A DNA stretch of 64,000 nt from Tubiluchus corallicola (taxonomy: Eukaryota; Priapulida; Priapulimorpha; Priapulimorphida; Tubiluchidae), in contig JAQGDQ010000179.1 of NCBI GenBank assembly GCA_030141605.1, forward strand, positions 188,501 through 252,500, written 5' to 3'. A program made the position numbers and the translations under genes. A model generated the notes under the pieces. The model was not told where the DNA came from, did not search any database, and was given only the letters and a program-made list of their open reading frames with translations. This document shows positions 13,201-25,500 of this stretch, in pieces (within the stretch, counting starts at the first letter, position 1; each line of letters begins with the position of its first letter).

Positions 13201-15659
13201 TTATATATTAATGTAACACTATAATATATTACAATCAATCGTTAGTCAATCATCTACTGTTTTTTTGAAGGTTGGTGAGTGATCATAAAAATGAGAGCGA
13301 TTCCCAACACTACTGACCACTCACCTGTCCACTATCTAAGTACCTTACCAGGCAATAGAATTTTCACCCGTCATCTTGTCAAGTTCATTTAGCTGTGCAA
13401 TAACATTTTCTTCGTCAAAAATTTGCTGAATTTCTTTCTGAAAAACACACCAGATGGCAGAAGTTAAAGATCTTTTTTCAAGCTAACAAGAGCTCTCTTA
13501 GAAGAACTAAACTGGGAGTTTGCAATGCATAAGGTAAACATTACAAGGTGTGAAACACATTTATAAAAACTACATAAATACTTTGTTAGTGCTTTAGAAT
13601 CAACAGGTAAAAAAGTAAAACTACACTGATGACAAAAACATCTACAGTAACAAGATTACAAACTTTTCTTAAATTAAAGAACATCAGAGTTAGAAAATTT
13701 TTACTTGACACTTTTCCAAACTTGCATTACAAGAATACTCTAGGCAGGCAGCTTTATTCACTAAAAACTAAATTGCAAGTGGTTTGCGCTGAGTTGTAAT
13801 ACCTCTAGATGGTCTATGGCATCCATCTTGGGAATATAAAAAAATTATCAATTTATCCAAGACGAGTTATTTCAAGATGAATATATTCAAGACACATATT
13901 TTATATCAGTAATAGGGTATGAGAGGAGGGATGGTACCTCACAGTGAAAGGCAGTCACTCCCTATTGGGATGGCCTGGATCCTACTTGGTTCCCACTCCT
14001 GTATCTAGCTCACGTATGGCTCCACGGATACTGCTTGTGTATGGCAGTGGCCACACCCCGGGCAACGGTTTTGACTGACCGGCCAAACTACGTGAGTGAA
14101 CCCAAGGGCTCTGCCTGAGGGTGGGATATGCCTATCCCAAATACACGAAGACTGAGGCTGGCGGAAAGTGCGGAAGAAACCTGTCTGGTTCAACGGGCAA
14201 GAAGGCAGTCGCAGCGAAGTGTTGTGGAGCGCAAACAGGGCACAACAAGACACCGGAGACGCTGATGGCCATCCACTGCATCCGGACCCATCTCCAGTCG
14301 TCTCGACTATGTCATGCCACTGGGTAAAGAAGGGCGAGGACGAGAGAGTGAGGCTGACGACATTGCACAACTCTCCCTCACTTTAATCAATTTAATGCGC
14401 AAGTCATGACTTCAAAAACAACAACAACAACAACAACATATCAGTAATAATGAATAATGTGCAACAACCTGAGCACTTTGTTTGACTAACTTATATTTAA
14501 TAAAACTACTTTTAATTACACAATTACATTACCTTGATATTGTCCTCCAGTTGAGTTTTAAGCTGTTCACATGCACTCCTTACAATTTTTTCGTTGTTAA
14601 GATGGTGAAATTCCTTTACAAATTTGGATGGCCTAGCAAAATAAGAACTGATGCGATTAGTGTCATTATTAGCTAAAATTTTAAGTAAATGCAAGGTAGC
14701 GATATAGCTGCATAAAATAAATTGAATGCACTTGTCAAATCAAAAACTGCTTAATATCACTTTCATTCAGTTTTGATAATACATACTTATATTAAAAAGT
14801 TGCACACCACAACCTCTTAACAAAATTAATTTGTCATCCAAAGCTGATTTTTTTTAGATGCAAACTGTGCAAACTGCCAACACACTGATGAATAAGAATG
14901 CAAAAACTGCAAACACTTAAGCTAAATGTGACTTTCCACAGGAAACTTTTTTCTAGTTTGCGAACAGAACTATGTTTGTTACAAAGTGCCATACTTGCAC
15001 ATTGCGCTACACAAAACTTGTGCAATTGTAATTAAAATAATCCTCATATGCTAAGTACTTACGCACATTTACTCTTCAGAACATTTAATATTTGATGGCT
15101 AAACATTGCTGAAATAATTGCAAATCGAATAAATGCAGTAGCTTGTAATGACAGTTGGCAAAAATAAAACTGATTCTTAAAGAAGACTGATACTTCAAGC
15201 CATCACACTTTTACTCTCAAGACTATAATTTTGTTGTGAAAATTTGAAGCACAAAAGGAAAATTGTTCAAGGGAGTAAAAAGCACATTAATCTTAACACA
15301 TATCTGAACTATAAGCCGTATTTTGAAACAAATAAATCTTATATAAATAATATGATTCTTGTCAGTTTAACATCTTTTGATTACTGTCATAATTATGCAA
15401 TAAAATGTCAATAACATGACAATAACTGCTAGGACTTACTTAATTAAAATAACAAAGAATAAAATCAATAGGCCTAAATTGTGACTTCGAATACTGACCA
15501 ATAACTAGCTCACCTAATTGATGAAAAACACTTTTTAACTGTCGCATCTATAGCATTTCGGAGATGACATGCACGTCTCCCACTAGCATCATCAAACGAA
15601 TCAGTAACTCTGCTTTGTTCTCCCAATTCACTGCTGCTCTTCTCCATCTGTTCAGCCAT
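10226..15659 (-). CDS. PMF1: PMF1/Nnf1-like kinetochore (MIS12 complex) protein
   Basis: Exons on the minus strand are 15659-15514, 14632-14533, 13437-13349, 11649-11466 and 10339-10226; phases 2, 0, 2, 0 all match and give 210 aa, close to human PMF1. The Nnf1-type region reads FVKEFHHLNNEKIV, then LKTQLEDNIKKEIQQIFDEE, then VIAQLNELDK and WRPSREPLENTRSHL. A coiled coil covers roughly residues 125-172 (KQKEQLQGMVTQLETEYEGL and on). In other animals the protein pairs with Mis12 in the MIS12 complex, which bridges centromeric chromatin and Ndc80 microtubule binders. The start is the first ATG (MAEQMEKSSS), 12 bases after an acceptor-like TTTTTTAG, implying a 5' UTR intron. Introns carry a piggyBac-like MITE and a retroelement. 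The last residues (…CVSDVETGESM) depend on using the terminal exon without further splicing. Confidence 0.85.
12426..12967. mobile_element. piggyBac-like non-autonomous element (MITE)
   Basis: The element begins CCCTTTCACTA and ends with its exact reverse complement TAGTGAAAGGG, flanked on both sides by TTAA (12422-12425 and 12968-12971). TTAA target duplication with CCC-starting inverted ends is the signature of the piggyBac superfamily. At 542 bp with no transposase frame it is non-autonomous. It sits in the intron between PMF1 exons 3 and 4. Confidence 0.8.
13915..14437 (+). mobile_element. Non-LTR retroelement (SINE-like) with (CAA)n tail and TSD
   Basis: A ~523-bp GC-richer block is flanked by a 12-bp direct repeat ATATCAGTAATA (903-914 and 438-449 of the respective kilobases, i.e. 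13903-13914 and 14438-14449). It ends in AAAACAACAACAAC, typical of a retroposed tail. Base composition differs sharply from the surrounding AT-rich intron. Short overlapping frames inside it look like shadows rather than a gene. It lies in the intron between PMF1 exons 2 and 3. The family was not identified. Confidence 0.8.
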
Positions 15660-15885
15660 TGTGAAAGCTGCTAAAAAATTGCACAACATAGGCCTAGTTA
15701 CTGGCCACAGCTCAACAGCACTATAGGTTCAGTTTTGCTTTTTGTTATCTAATCAAACTAATCGAATAATAAATAAGAAAAAATAAAATAGTGCAATTTA
15801 ACTAAAGGAGATTTTAATAACAATATGAAGTAGGTATATTGGCATGATTGGTATTTTGTCATTTCAAGAACTGTTAATGTTATAG

Positions 15886-16295
15886 GCCCTCTATACAAAG
15901 CGGTTGTTCGTCCTATTTTGGAATTTGCATCAGTGGGGTGGTCGCTGCGGTATGTAACTCTGAAAGATGCAGTGGAGAAAACTCAAGACAGATGTATGAG
16001 GTTAGTCCGTGATGCAGATCGTGAGTGATGCCTAATTGTTATAAAATTGTGAAAGGACACTCAGTTTTACAAGAACAAGATTTCTTCTCACGACCACACA
16101 CAGAAATACGAGGCCATGATTCCAAACTCTTCAGCAAATATAGCTGAACCAACATCCGTTCTCATTTTTTGCTTCTCATGTGACCCATCCATGGAACTCA
16201 CTCTCAGTTGGTACTGTTAATACACCATCTATCGAAAAATTGAAAATGAATATAAAAAGAGACCATACACGAGTTGAACTCTAGGTCCTGATGTC
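15886..16295 (+). pseudogene. LINE reverse transcriptase C-terminal fragment
   Basis: From 15887 the frame reads PLYKAVVRPILEFASVGWSL then EKTQDRCMRLV, the hallmark C-terminal reverse transcriptase segment of CR1/L2/Jockey-type LINEs. After a stop and a frame change, IRGHDSKLFSKYS and WNSLSVGTVNTPSIEKLK continue the usual LINE end. It is broken by stops and frameshifts. It lies in the presumed 5' UTR intron of PMF1. Confidence 0.8.
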
Positions 16296-16528
16296 CATGT
16301 AAAGTACTAAAGCAAAGATTCTAAAGAAGATTGAATAGATGACAGGCATAACTACTTAGCAGAAAATTATGTAGAATACGGCTTGAACCTAAGCGTGCTT
16401 ACATAGGGTCACGTCATCAAATTTCGTTTGTTGTCTGAGAGGAAAAAACTTGTTTTACTTCTTACCAAAATACAAGTTTACTCACAAATTTAACTATAAC
16501 AGAACAAAACACACCAAACAACTTACTT

Positions 16529-16600
16529 TTGCAATTTGCCGCCACTGTGTTATTTTAGTAGACAGGCGCATAAGGTCGATATTCGACGAGCAAACACACT
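16529..16600 (-). promoter_or_regulatory. Candidate non-coding first exon of PMF1
   Basis: On the minus strand GGCGGCAAATTGCAAAA runs into a strong donor GTAAGTTG (GT at 16528-16527). It could splice to the acceptor just upstream of the PMF1 ATG. The 5' limit is a guess; no TATA box is evident, as is common for a cell-cycle gene. Confidence 0.4.
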
Positions 16601-16787
16601 AAAGACGTCACTAGACGCAGCCCACAGATCCAGGAGTAGTGAGTACTGTGACGGTCCGTTAATAATATGAAGGTACTACTCAGTGTAGTACTCTAATCAA
16701 AGTAATCACAGTAACGATACAGTAGTATTAATTTGTTTGAACTGAATTGAATATGTGGGTAACACGGTAAATAGAATTTGAGTGAAA

Positions 16788-16897
<110 letters not shown>

Positions 16898-17373
16898 TAA
16901 TTAATTAAATTTTAGTGGTGAGGGCTGATTAATAAGGAGTTTTTCTACCATATCCAGACCGAGATCAGACTGTGATGAATTATTTCTATCCATAGTTATA
17001 CAATTAGCAAATACAATTATACAAATGAAACATCGAGCTCTTTGAAGTTAGTGAAGCAGAGTAACCAGGTTAAAATTTTGCGTACAATTTTCAATTGCGT
17101 CTGCTAAACAAGCAGTGGAAATTCTGGGCTCTTGTGAGGCCAGTGAGATTGAAGTGTTGCGTATTCTAATTAAAGGAAAGGAAAAGTCCCTTAATTAGCA
17201 TGTGGGGTTTATTTTACTGCTGCTACTTAAACTTAAAAAAATGTTACAAAAAAATTTGTGAAAAAGTTGGATTGAAAATTGCGAATAACTGGAGTATTTC
17301 ATGGCTTTTCGTGAAAGCATCGTGGCTTTCCGTAAGCGCGTGCTGCTAAAACTAATTCAAACTTCTGCAACTT

Positions 17374-17430
<57 letters not shown>

Positions 17431-17446
17431 ATAATAATACTACTAC

Positions 17447-17486
<40 letters not shown>
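17374..17486. repeat. Compound (CTA)n-(AAT)n microsatellite
   Basis: CTA repeats pass directly into AAT repeats. Open frames spanning it encode poly-Thr/poly-Asn and are artefacts of the repeat. Confidence 0.95.
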
Positions 17487-17487
<1 letters not shown>

Positions 17488-18813
17488 TTCAGTGATAATG
17501 ATTATAATCATCAACGAGCTTATTATTCAACCTGGACAGGAATGCGGATTTGTTAACTTATATCACTGTATTAGTCCTTGTGCGCGTTTCTTGTTGAAAA
17601 TTAGTGAGAAATCATTACTTACTGTAAAGCTGATGCAACTTTCAAATTGCGTTTCAAAACACGTACGTCACAGAGACGCATAATATTATTTTAGATAACT
17701 GAGCAATGTATCATGAATTGATAATGCAGAGGTAGGATTACGCGAGAAGCTCACTAGTCAATTCAAGACATTGTTAAGGCAACAATGGAAGTATGAATCC
17801 TTCTTTTTTCACTAATCCATTTTTCGTTTTTCTTTTATTTTTGTGGTTTAAATTGCCTTTGCCGATCACTCTTTATGAACGAATGCAACTGGAAGGGAAA
17901 ACCTCTGAACCTCTGCTATCAATGATGTTTGACATTGAAAGAATTATTTAAAATTTATGTCTATAGAGTGCGCGTATCTACTCAGGACAATCATCAGAAT
18001 GCCGCTTGCTTTATTATTCATTTTACAAATACAGAATTCATTAAATCTTGATACGAAACATGAACTATAGGAAATGTGAAAAACTTGTAATGCAGCCAAT
18101 GTTTAAACCAAGGACCTTCTGTGCACATTGCTAGGGTCATAGTAACCCGAAGACCTGCCGTAAATGTACGCAGAAGGCACCTCCTTCAAATCCAGGCTGC
18201 ATAAAAACTTTTCTCATTTCCTATCTTTCAAACTAGTATCTAAAAATAATTAATTGTAGATTTGTAACCTCATTTATAAATCTTGACACTAAGATTGTAA
18301 TAATTAATCTGTTTTATCTATGTTTCAGATTGCTGGTTTTGCAGGCAGTCACTGCACGGCCAGCCGGGTTCAATTTTGGGTCTTCCATTTTTCTCTTATT
18401 TCATTCTTACGTGTCTAGCATAGTTGCCCAAAATTATGCAATTACGTCGGTCAAGTTTCAGTTTCTATTCAAACACAGGATTAATATCCTCGATGCAACA
18501 TCACACTGTTACAACGATTACACATTATTAAATGACAATAGAGCTTATTAACCTTCTCCACAAAACAGCTATATATATAATACATACGTTATTGTAAAAT
18601 GTAGTACTGTACTTGCTTTCATAAGTTATACATATAATACATATACTAACAGTAAGCAATAAAAATTAGTAAATTGACAGCAAAAAAGAGCAATGTACAG
18701 CAAATAACTTTTCAGAATTTATTCGTTTCTATGGATGTCGGGTGAGCCGTGACATTTTTAAAGATGTCGGACAGTAGTAAGTGCTTTGCCAACAAGAGAG
18801 AGAGACACAAGCT

Positions 18814-20727
18814 TTAGCCTACGACAGGTGGATTTTGCTCCTCACCTGAAAAATCTCTTGGAGGTAGCTGACTATCATCTCTGTCACTGGTGTTTATAAT
18901 AAAACCTGGTGCTTGATCTCTAAGAAATGGCGGTACTTGGTTTACACCACTTGTACTACTGGGATCATTACTGGGACCACTGATTGGTCTTCTGTCAGCC
19001 TGATCTTGTCTCCTATCATTGATTTCTCGTTCGTTTGGGCCACGTGATCGAATTACTTCATCACCACTGACCTGAGCTCGTCTATCTACTTGGGGTGGAA
19101 AATCAAAAGGAATATCAGAAGGGCCATTAATGGGAATTCCATCAGCAAACGCTATGACCGTTCTATCATTTCGCTGTCTATTGTTAATCGGCCTTTGATT
19201 ATTTGGTGCTAATGGGCTTTGCCTACCATCAACAAAAGGAATTCTGTCATCAAATGGAACTTGCCTTTGGTCATCTTGCTGTCCCGCTCTACCATTGTTA
19301 AACTGGTCATCCCGCCTATCACCGAGAATTGGAATTTTGCCAATAAATAATTCTTGACCCTGTGGTTGAGTTCTGGTATCTGTTGGAGGTAAATTAAAAA
19401 TTGGCGGACCTGATATCCCATCGTTAAATGAATTCCTGTCATCAAAAGGAAATTGATTTGTACCACGCGGGTCTAGTGGCCTTTGTCTGCTGTTATCAAA
19501 AGGAACGCTATCTCCATTCCGGATTCGTCTGGCAATATCTTCTTGTTGTTGGGTTCTGATATCAAGGACTGGCACTCTTTGATCTTCACGCAACCCTTGC
19601 AGTAAACCTTCAAAAAATGGAACTCTGTCCAACCGATCATCATTAGTAGGTACAGGCTGACCTCTTCCTGGTCTGCCCTGTAAATCTGGTTGCCTTTCTC
19701 GTCTACGGCTCGTGCTGGCAATCGAGAATTGATCAGTTGGTAGATTTCCATTCCTATCATCAAAATTATCTTGATTTAAGTTTCTGTCAAAAAGAGGTAT
19801 GCCCTGATCATCAACAGGAATGTCTCTCCCGTCATCAAAGGAAATTTGATCACGAGAATCGAATGGAAAAGGTCGTCCACCATCAACTGGCGGTCTATCA
19901 ATGCCAGTATTATCCTGTCTTCTATCATTACGTTGAAATTGTCTTCTATCAATTGGTGTGTCTGATATTCTGTTAAAGCCTCCTTGTTCTGCAGAAACAA
20001 ATCCATTGAACGAAATATCTGGATTGCTTAACAGATCTATATTTCCGTCATCAAAGTTACCTTGGTTTAAGTTTCTGTCAAATCCTTGCCCATTTCTGCG
20101 AAATGGAGGTGCTCTTTCGTTATCGATCAAGATGCCTCTTCCGTTATCTGAAGGAATTTGTTCTTGTGTGTCAAACGGAAGTGGTCTCCCATCATCAAGT
20201 GGTGGTCGACCAAAATTATTAGTATCCAGCCGTCTGTCATCTTGTGGAAATTGTCTTTCATCAATTGGTATGCCAGACCTTCTCTCAAATCTCTCTCTCT
20301 CCACATCGATAAATCTGTTATTTGCTTCTGGAGGTATCCTGCCAGGAACTCGTCTACCATAAGACCTTGAAGAACTACGTCTTGGAGAATTTCCATATAT
20401 AAGTCCGTATACTTTGTATACTCCTAAGGGTCTACGCTGCCGACATGAGTAACTGCTACACCGAGAACCTAATAAAATAGCGAAAACAACAAACTGTTAC
20501 AACGTGAGTATAAATGAATTAAGTGACTCGGTCTAAATTGTTCCAGAACTTAATTTTGTGAATTACTTTGGCCAAAAAGACTTTTGTTTCCAAATTAGAA
20601 CATTTAGATGAAATAATAATTACTAAAGTAAATAAGTATAAAATACATGGACAGAAAAATACGCCTTTGGAACTTGGTTCGGTGGTTATGAAAATGAAAG
20701 AAAAATGGTTTCATGGGAAGGAGTTTC

Positions 20728-20797
<70 letters not shown>

Positions 20798-23700
20798 CAT
20801 GATGATGATGATGATGATCAACGAATAAATTGGATTTTATTTCAGAATATTGATATGGGTAAAAATTACTTAGTGATAATGGAAAAACACCACAAAGTTT
20901 TTGTACGTTAAGAATGTCTTTTCAGTCCAGTCGCGGTTTTCTTTTACTAACTTCTCACCTTGATACGGGAATGTTCGAGGCCCGGAAGTGAACTGAACTG
21001 ACTAAGTGGGCTAAACTGCAAACCACAATGCTTAATCGCGCCAAGTGATTGCAGTCACATGTTTGAATCCCACATGGGTTATTTTTTATTTACCTGTTTC
21101 GCCCTTATCTACATGCAACTACTTCTGTACAAAGAAGGATTTGCAAAAAAATGAACATTTACTGAGCGTTATTCTAGAAGCTACCTAAGTGGTAGTGTGA
21201 AACAGCAATAACAGATTCAAACATTCCGAGGAAAAGGGGAAAGCAATGTAAGTGGCATGATGAAACGATACTTAAGAAACAATTCCCACTGAGAAATCAA
21301 AATGAATCGTAGTCCTCAGAACTGCGACAAACGACTGTACTAGATATTAAAGCAACTTAAGCAAGTGCTCAAACTTACCCTGAATTACTGAAATTTAAAA
21401 TTAATGCTCTTTTTCCTAGTTTCATCGGTTTTAGTCTCTTCCTTTCAAGAGCATATATCACTGAGATCATAAGATACGAACCGGGGCAGGATTAAAACCT
21501 CAAGAGGCCCTAAGTACTGAAAAGATTATGGTGCCCCATATATGTGTAATTCAGAATAAAAACAAACAATACTAAACCGTAAAATGAAATTTTACAATTT
21601 CGAAGTGAAAAAAATTTGCAGTAAGATTTATTTACAGTAAATGGTAGGAAATCAGCTTTACATTGGGTAAAAAACAATATTAGATTAAAAATACAGAGAT
21701 GACATCATTTTCATAATCAGGCAATTTCATAACATGAACAATAGCAGTTCAAGCTGCTCAGTAACCAGAATCTCGATGCTCTTCCGGTATCGACACAATA
21801 TATTGTACACAAACACAAAATCCGCCATACACATTCCGGTATATTATACTTTTTGGTAATTACTTGATTTGAGAAAGCTGTGTTGGGTCCCTCTTCCTTG
21901 AGGCCGTAAGCACTTGCTTACTTCACTTAATGGTTAATCCAGGAGTGATGCGGACAGAAAATTCAAAGCGCTGTACAGCAAAATAAAGAACTTTTATCTT
22001 AATATCAATAGTTCGCCGTTGTGAGGATAATAAATGAACGCGTGTACGATTCACAATGGTTTTTCCGTTGTCGTAAACTCGTTCTTCAAGAATTTCGCTT
22101 ATTTTTTATTTCTGACCTTCAGAAGTCGAAAGAGTTTTAAAAACAGATTAAATAAATAAGAAATATTACAATGATTGAAATATTAAAAAATATATTTAGG
22201 AATACATCTGCTTGTGATATCTGCTAAGTATATATAGGATCTGTCATTTCGTGACACTTTATAATATTTATATAAAACAACGCAATACTAACCGTAACTT
22301 CGAGATCTAGGTGACCTCCTATAAAGTTTTCGTCTTCCTATTAAGATCAATGGATAGCTGCCATAGTTTCGCCCATATCTGTAATCATAAGGATTTCTAT
22401 CGTCTCTTCGACCCCTCGACGAAGGGTAGTAATTGCCCCCAGAAGCCTCGTAACGAGACGGCCCTGAGGAATCGCGAGGAGGTAACTTTGACGACCTATA
22501 GCGAGGTTGCGCATAACGAGTTGGCCTGTATTGAGATCTATAATCATCAGTCGCTGATGTAATAACCACGAACGCACACTGAAAGTGAAATTTTGATAAA
22601 TTATCTCACAGTATAATTGTATTACTACAATATGCGCGTTCAGAATTTTTTACTTTTAATTTAACAGTCGATAGTAAACACTCGTTTCTGAAGAAATAAA
22701 ACATTTATTGTTGAAGAGCATCCGTCAAATCAAGGACAGAATGAAATTTCATCAGAAAGGTTACAAGACAAGGTTAGAAGGCAATTGAGAAACTGCTTTT
22801 TTTTTAACTGAAGCTTTGTATTTTTAAATTCGCTCTATATTTTCCCCCTATTATATTTTTGTAAATTTTCACAACTCTTTTAATAGTGCATTTCTGTATT
22901 TCTGTACATGTAGTATTTCTGAGTTTTTAGTGTAAATTTTAACTTTATAAAGCATTTTTATGTGCTGAAATAAGCTTTAAATAAATACTATAATATTATT
23001 TTAGCTTTATTATAACTCTTAAAGTATGGAAATCATTGCCGTAAAACAATAACTTTCTCAACTTCTGGAAATAGTAGATAATGTAACAAAACAGCCACTG
23101 AGACAGTCACAGCTTTATTGAAGGCTAGCATAGCAGCAACTATTTCTTTATAACTACTAAATCCATTATTTGCCTTTAAAACCCATATTTATTCTACTGA
23201 CATAAGAATAATGCTGAAATTTTCGAACTATATTATTGCTAGTCTTCAATGAAACTGTGACACCTCATGATGGTCGCTGTGACTATTTTATTTCTGTTGA
23301 AAAAAGACCTGCAAAATGATATACGTGACGATGCGAGTTACGTGATAAACTGAATGACTGAATGAATGGACTACATATATTAACATACATGTTAAACGCT
23401 GGTCTGTCAAAATGAAACGCAAACTTTCAAGAGAAAAATGTATGTGTTATAAGAAAACTTAAAGATAGCAAAGAAGCTCTCTTGTTTGCTTTATTATTAC
23501 TCATAGTACAGCACTGCATTGTCAATTTATGTATTTTGTAACGTTGTGCTAAATGAATGAATAAATAAATTTAAATTTAAATCTAAATCTATATATTTTC
23601 CAACACTTTCATTGAAGGGAATGTGGAAAGTTTGTAAGGAAGTAGTGAAAAATCTTGAAATTTCTATACTTACTAATCTCTGACAGACATAGAATTTGCA

Positions 23701-24387
23701 TTTGGTGTTGGTGCCCTTATGTAGATTTTAGATCTTGACCAGGCGGTAGTTTTCATGACCTTAAGATCCGGTATGGTGATTTGTTGTAAACTAATAAACT
23801 AGAGCTACAAATGGAGCTTTAAGGACTTTAAGGACTACTAAAGGACTTTAAATACAAGAGTACTCAGACTTATCATCTACATGTTTTAAAACTGATGCAT
23901 TTCTCAGTCTCAAAACAGATTTTTAATTTTCGCGAGCCTTCGTCCTACGGACCTCTAAATTGACGATAATGAAAATGTGTACTGCTCACATGAGCGTGAA
24001 TGGTTAGCACTGTAAGTTTTATTTATAATAAATTCTGCTGATGACACTTATTAAGGCGAATGCTCGTGGCAATAAAAAACCTGTTGTGAGATTAAGAAAT
24101 GGCAGTCAGCTTATTATCATGTATTGGAGCTAAATTACATTAAAATGTTGAGAAGATAATATCCCTACCTACCATCATCCTAACAAGTACAATTAGGAAA
24201 TACTTCTGCACTAAACGAAATGTGTTTTGATATTGCCTCCGAAGCTAAGATTTTGCATAAACCTATGTATATGTAAAAGACTAAGCAACAAACCTATATT
24301 ACTCATTTTTTCTTGACAATAATAATCAGTAAATTTCAAAAGTTTACTTACCAATGCAATTGTAAACATATGCAACGTCAAATACAT
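18814..24387 (-). CDS. Secreted Arg/Asp/Pro-rich repeat protein, function unknown
   Basis: Three exons on the minus strand (24387-24352, 22578-22293, 20468-18814; phases 0 and 1) give about 658 aa. The signal peptide MYLTLHMFTIALCAFVVITS is split by the first intron. Next comes an Arg/Tyr/Ser-rich basic part (RYAQPRYRSSKLPPRDS, RRSPRSRSYG) with two close Cys, then a long stretch rich in Arg, Asp, Asn, Gln and Pro with recurring DDR, PFD and DNGR/DDGR motifs. Residues ~171-250 and ~275-346 are an internal duplication (PIDERQFPQDDRR versus PIDRRQFQRNDRR; FDRNLNQGNFDD versus FDRNLNQDNFDD). No folded domain is apparent; the composition suggests a disordered extracellular matrix, cuticle or mineral-associated protein, which is inference. 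The last exon is one uninterrupted 550-codon frame, so a real gene is likely. Confidence 0.8.
20727..20819. repeat. (GAT)n microsatellite in intron 2 of the R/D/P-rich gene's upstream side
   Basis: About 30 GAT units with one CAT interruption, located between exons 3 and 2 of the neighbouring minus-strand gene. Poly-Asp and poly-Met frames across it are artefacts. Confidence 0.95.
21025..21095 (+). mobile_element. Possible tRNA-like SINE remnant
   Basis: A B-box-like GTTTGAATCCC follows a GCTAAACTGC segment at tRNA-like distance, followed by ATTTTTTATT. It lies in an intron of the R/D/P-rich gene. The evidence is only the B box and position. Confidence 0.35.
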
Positions 24388-24439
24388 CGTGACTTCTCCA
24401 CTAGCAGGCTGAGCTCAGTACAAAATCACCAATAATCCG

Positions 24440-24478
24440 CAAGTTCAAATTGTATGTCTATAAATATATATATTTGTA
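24440..24478 (-). promoter_or_regulatory. Candidate TATA promoter of the R/D/P-rich gene
   Basis: On the minus strand TATATATATTTATAG lies about 75-90 bases upstream of the ATG at 24387. This would place transcription start near 24430 and give a short 5' UTR ending in GAGAAGTCACG before the ATG. Confidence 0.5.
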
Positions 24479-25354
24479 TTTATAAATAAAAATTCAAATT
24501 AAACATATAAAGCGATTACAATTTTATACTATGCTGACAATAGACTGCAAATGTATGACAAGAAAGAACTACAGCAAAATTAGAATTTTCTACTGACATC
24601 TTTATTTTACGCACGAATGGTTTGATAAAGTGCTATAAAGTCAGTCAGGTGATAACTGCATTTTTAATTCACGAAAGCAGCATAGGACTTGGATACAGCT
24701 GCCCCCATGTTACTGTTTACTCGCGAATGACCTTTTAGTAATTGTTCAGAACTTATTCTCAAAGCAAAGTTGTATCACTAGCCGTTTTAGTTAGCATGCC
24801 ATTTTCAGTCTTGAGTCAGCCATAGTTGTAACTTGTAAATTTTTTCTCTAAACTTACTGAAATGCACGCAGCTAGCCAGCGGTTAAACGAGGATACATGT
24901 CTGTCCAAGGATAAACAGGTGTTTTTGGTTTGTCTCTTTATACAATATATTGTCTGTCCTGTGGGCGTGCAAAAATCGTGTGGCCAGCTTTGCGTAGGTA
25001 CTTCAGGCAGGCCTTGATTTCGAGCGAAACGTGTCGTGACCGCCCTCGCCCTAGTCTTATTACCTGTATCCTGTACACACTTGCTTGTATGAAGTGCCTG
25101 TTTGCATGAGTATAAAATTGGGATGCTGATAGTTTGCATTACAATTCACTGGCTAAATCTGGCTTTCCTGGCGTAGTTGTTCTGTAATTATTTTTCGGCA
25201 AGATTTTGACTGGAAAAGTACGCGTAATTGTTCAGCCAGGGACACATTGCACGCGCGTTTCGGTCCCTAAAATAATCAAGTTTCTCTAAAGTAAGTGAAA
25301 AGGTTTAAAAATTGAAGCTAAAAGCAGAAAATATTCAGTCTACTCAGTGTCATC

Positions 25355-25361
25355 ATTGTTG

Positions 25362-25397
<36 letters not shown>

Positions 25398-25500
25398 CGA
25401 TTGTCATCATGATCAAACATCGTCATCATAATCATCATCATCATCATCATCACCAACAACAACAGCAACAACAACAACAACAACAACATCGTCGTCGTCA
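25355..25500. repeat. Compound (CAT)n / (CAA)n microsatellite
   Basis: CATCAT runs interrupted by GATTGTCATCATGATCAAA are followed by CAACAACAA. It is low-complexity intergenic sequence. Confidence 0.9.

Noticed and set aside
14005-14386. Three overlapping short ORFs on both strands
   Set aside because: They lie wholly inside a retroelement bounded by a target duplication, and show no known domain.
19209-20396. Several 70-134 codon frames on both strands inside the R/D/P-rich last exon
   Set aside because: Shadows of the 550-codon frame; they lack starts in context and the composition is a frame-shifted echo.
20568-20911. Poly-Met and poly-Asp frames
   Set aside because: Microsatellite (GAT)n inside an intron of the R/D/P-rich gene.
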